Origin: Megamerina dolium | Taxonomy: Eukaryota; Arthropoda; Insecta; Diptera; Megamerinidae | Direction of reading: 5' to 3' | Length of the DNA: 64,000 bases | Assembly (NCBI GenBank): GCA_963854835.1 | Contig: OY978525.1 | Span: 96,923,388 to 96,987,387 of the forward strand | Notes under the pieces: generated by a model | What the model saw: the letters and a program-made list of their open reading frames with translations, nothing else | What the model was told of the DNA's origin: nothing | Database searches by the model: none | Position numbers and translations under genes: made by a program | Part shown: positions 62,554 through 64,000 of the stretch, in pieces | Numbering within the stretch: position 1 is the first letter of the stretch | Layout of the letters: each line of letters opens with the position of its first letter

Positions 62554-62689
62554 GGCCCATAGTTATAGTCAAAGTTGAAAACATTTTAAATTTAAAATCG
62601 ACTTTTTGACAGAATTTTACATGAGAAGTATGTCAAGTTAGTCAATACTAAATTTAAGATGAACTTAATATTGAATTTAACTACGGGCC
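62554..62689. repeat. MITE with short terminal inverted repeats
   Basis: The left end GGCCCATAGTTA and right end TAACTACGGGCC are inverted copies (11 of 12). The interior of 110 bp is AT-rich and non-coding, and aligns with 56283-56392. Confidence 0.7.
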
Positions 62690-64000
62690 TTTATTTGTTC
62701 AACTACGTATTATAGATATAAAGAAATATTCATGTAAAAACCTCTATAAGTATACACATCTTCCTAATAGAGAATTAATATCGCTATTGGATAACCCTTT
62801 GAAAAAAAATACTGCGAATTAGTTCTTTGGCTTTTTGCCTATCTAGTTGACTTATGTACTGTGCTTCATAACAACATTTTAAAATATATTACATACTATA
62901 GTAATTGTAGATGCATAAAAATACGAGTACATGAGAGTTAGGTACATAACAAGTGTAAATTTTAATTAAATGTGTACGAATATATTTAAACTTGTTCTAA
63001 TATAATAATGTGCATGCTAGAAATCGTACAATAAGAACTACTATATAGAATTTGAAATATTTCCAATTTTGGTTGCAGAAAAATTGTCATATGTTAATAC
63101 CGTTTAGGATTAACCATGTGTTTATACATATGTTCCTACCAAAAACTGTAACTATATTTCTATACAAATATGCGACAATTAAAAATTATTCTAAATACAA
63201 ATTTTATCGTTATAATCTTAATTTTTTTTAATCGGTGCATTTTTAAACGCTTGCTCAACACTCATGGGATTAGTATTCGATATTGGACAAAGCAGACTTG
63301 CTATTTAGTGATCAAATACATACTATATAATGTTAATGAAGATATTATGCCATAGTTACAGAATATTATTATGCTTAAATAAGAATTTTTCAAAGATAAT
63401 TTTAAAAATTACAAGTATATATGGATATAATATTTAAATACTTACACCATTTTCTCAAATAGGTACTGGATAATTTTGTACATAGTTTGTGTTTACGTCC
63501 TTGCATATTGTACGCTTTTGTTATATTTTGTTTTCTTTAACTCTATAAAAATTATAAGGATTGAATAAAAAACAAATAGAAAAGAAACAAAATTTAGTAA
63601 TTCTATGGAAAAAATAGTTTATAAATAATTGACGTAAGTAAGTAGTTATGCGCACATAATACATTTATATCTACATATATACATACATTCATGCATATTT
63701 GTATATACTTTTGTATATACAGATAAGTACTTGTCATATCTATTTATATATATATATATATGGGCATTCTCAGAAGAGAAAACTAAAAAAAAATTGAAAA
63801 CTTTTAAGTGCTCGAAAATTTGTTTTAACATCCAATAATAAAGCTTGAATATACGAATATTAAGTGCGTTGATACATATATATTTTTTTTTTACTCACAA
63901 AACACTTTACACTTCTAGTTATCACCCATTTTTTATATTTCATTGGATACAGATAAGCTTGGCTTCCATACCAAATTTAAGTACTAACTATCTATTTTTC
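62690..64000. other. right flank, nothing recognised
   Basis: AT-rich DNA, with TATA and TATG tracts near 63650-63760. No gene, no recognised repeat family. Confidence 0.4.

Overview
The window looks like dipteran nuclear DNA: it is AT-rich, has long introns with GT..AG junctions, is dense in mariner and non-LTR relics, and carries many short microsatellites. The genes are close to those of Drosophila but sit in longer, repeat-rich introns. A tephritid fruit fly is my best guess, as an inference only.

Three host genes are present. (1) apterous (ap), + strand: seven coding exons between 4759 and 42902. They encode nearly the whole LIM-homeodomain selector protein, but the exon with the start codon is not visible and is probably left of the window. 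A 32-kb intron (5558-37631) separates LIM1 from LIM2. (2) vulcan (vlc), - strand: four coding exons, 53991 down to 51976, encoding a complete 603-aa SAPAP/GKAP-type scaffold protein. It is convergent with ap. (3) A CD36/SR-B scavenger receptor, - strand: six coding exons, 59785 down to 57944, complete except for the first few residues, whose exon I could not find. All junctions join in frame and were worked out by eye.

The rest is repeats and non-coding DNA. Positions 1-4758 hold an upstream ap intron or leader with a mariner C-terminal relic (1-340) and a Tc1/mariner-like relic (about 3310-3600). The big ap intron holds a chain of dead elements: mariner pieces at 6900, 12937, 13474 and 15617; non-LTR tails at 7420 and 8772; a 1.2-kb element built of six units of about 150 bp (9345-10578); a 5'-truncated Jockey-clade retrotransposon with an intact 882-aa ORF2 and a candidate 9-bp target duplication (17684-21034); three copies of a tRNA-derived SINE (7890, 21125, 31679); and a second copy of the 150-bp-unit element interrupted by a decayed mariner (27596-28960). 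Between the two homeobox exons of ap lies another dead mariner (about 41440-42205). The ap-vlc interval has a deleted mariner with long terminal inverted repeats, a further mariner scrap, a foldback element and an RNase H tail from a non-LTR element. A small MITE family occurs at 56283 and 62554.

No CRISPR arrays, operons, rRNA or functional tRNA genes were seen. The most distinctive signals not explained by known genes are a 34-bp perfect palindrome next to a 24-bp tandem triplet (23987-24202), a 43-bp near-loopless inverted repeat (29034-29076), a GC-rich potentially folded island (24935-25039), and the Gly/Ala expansion in the Ap linker.
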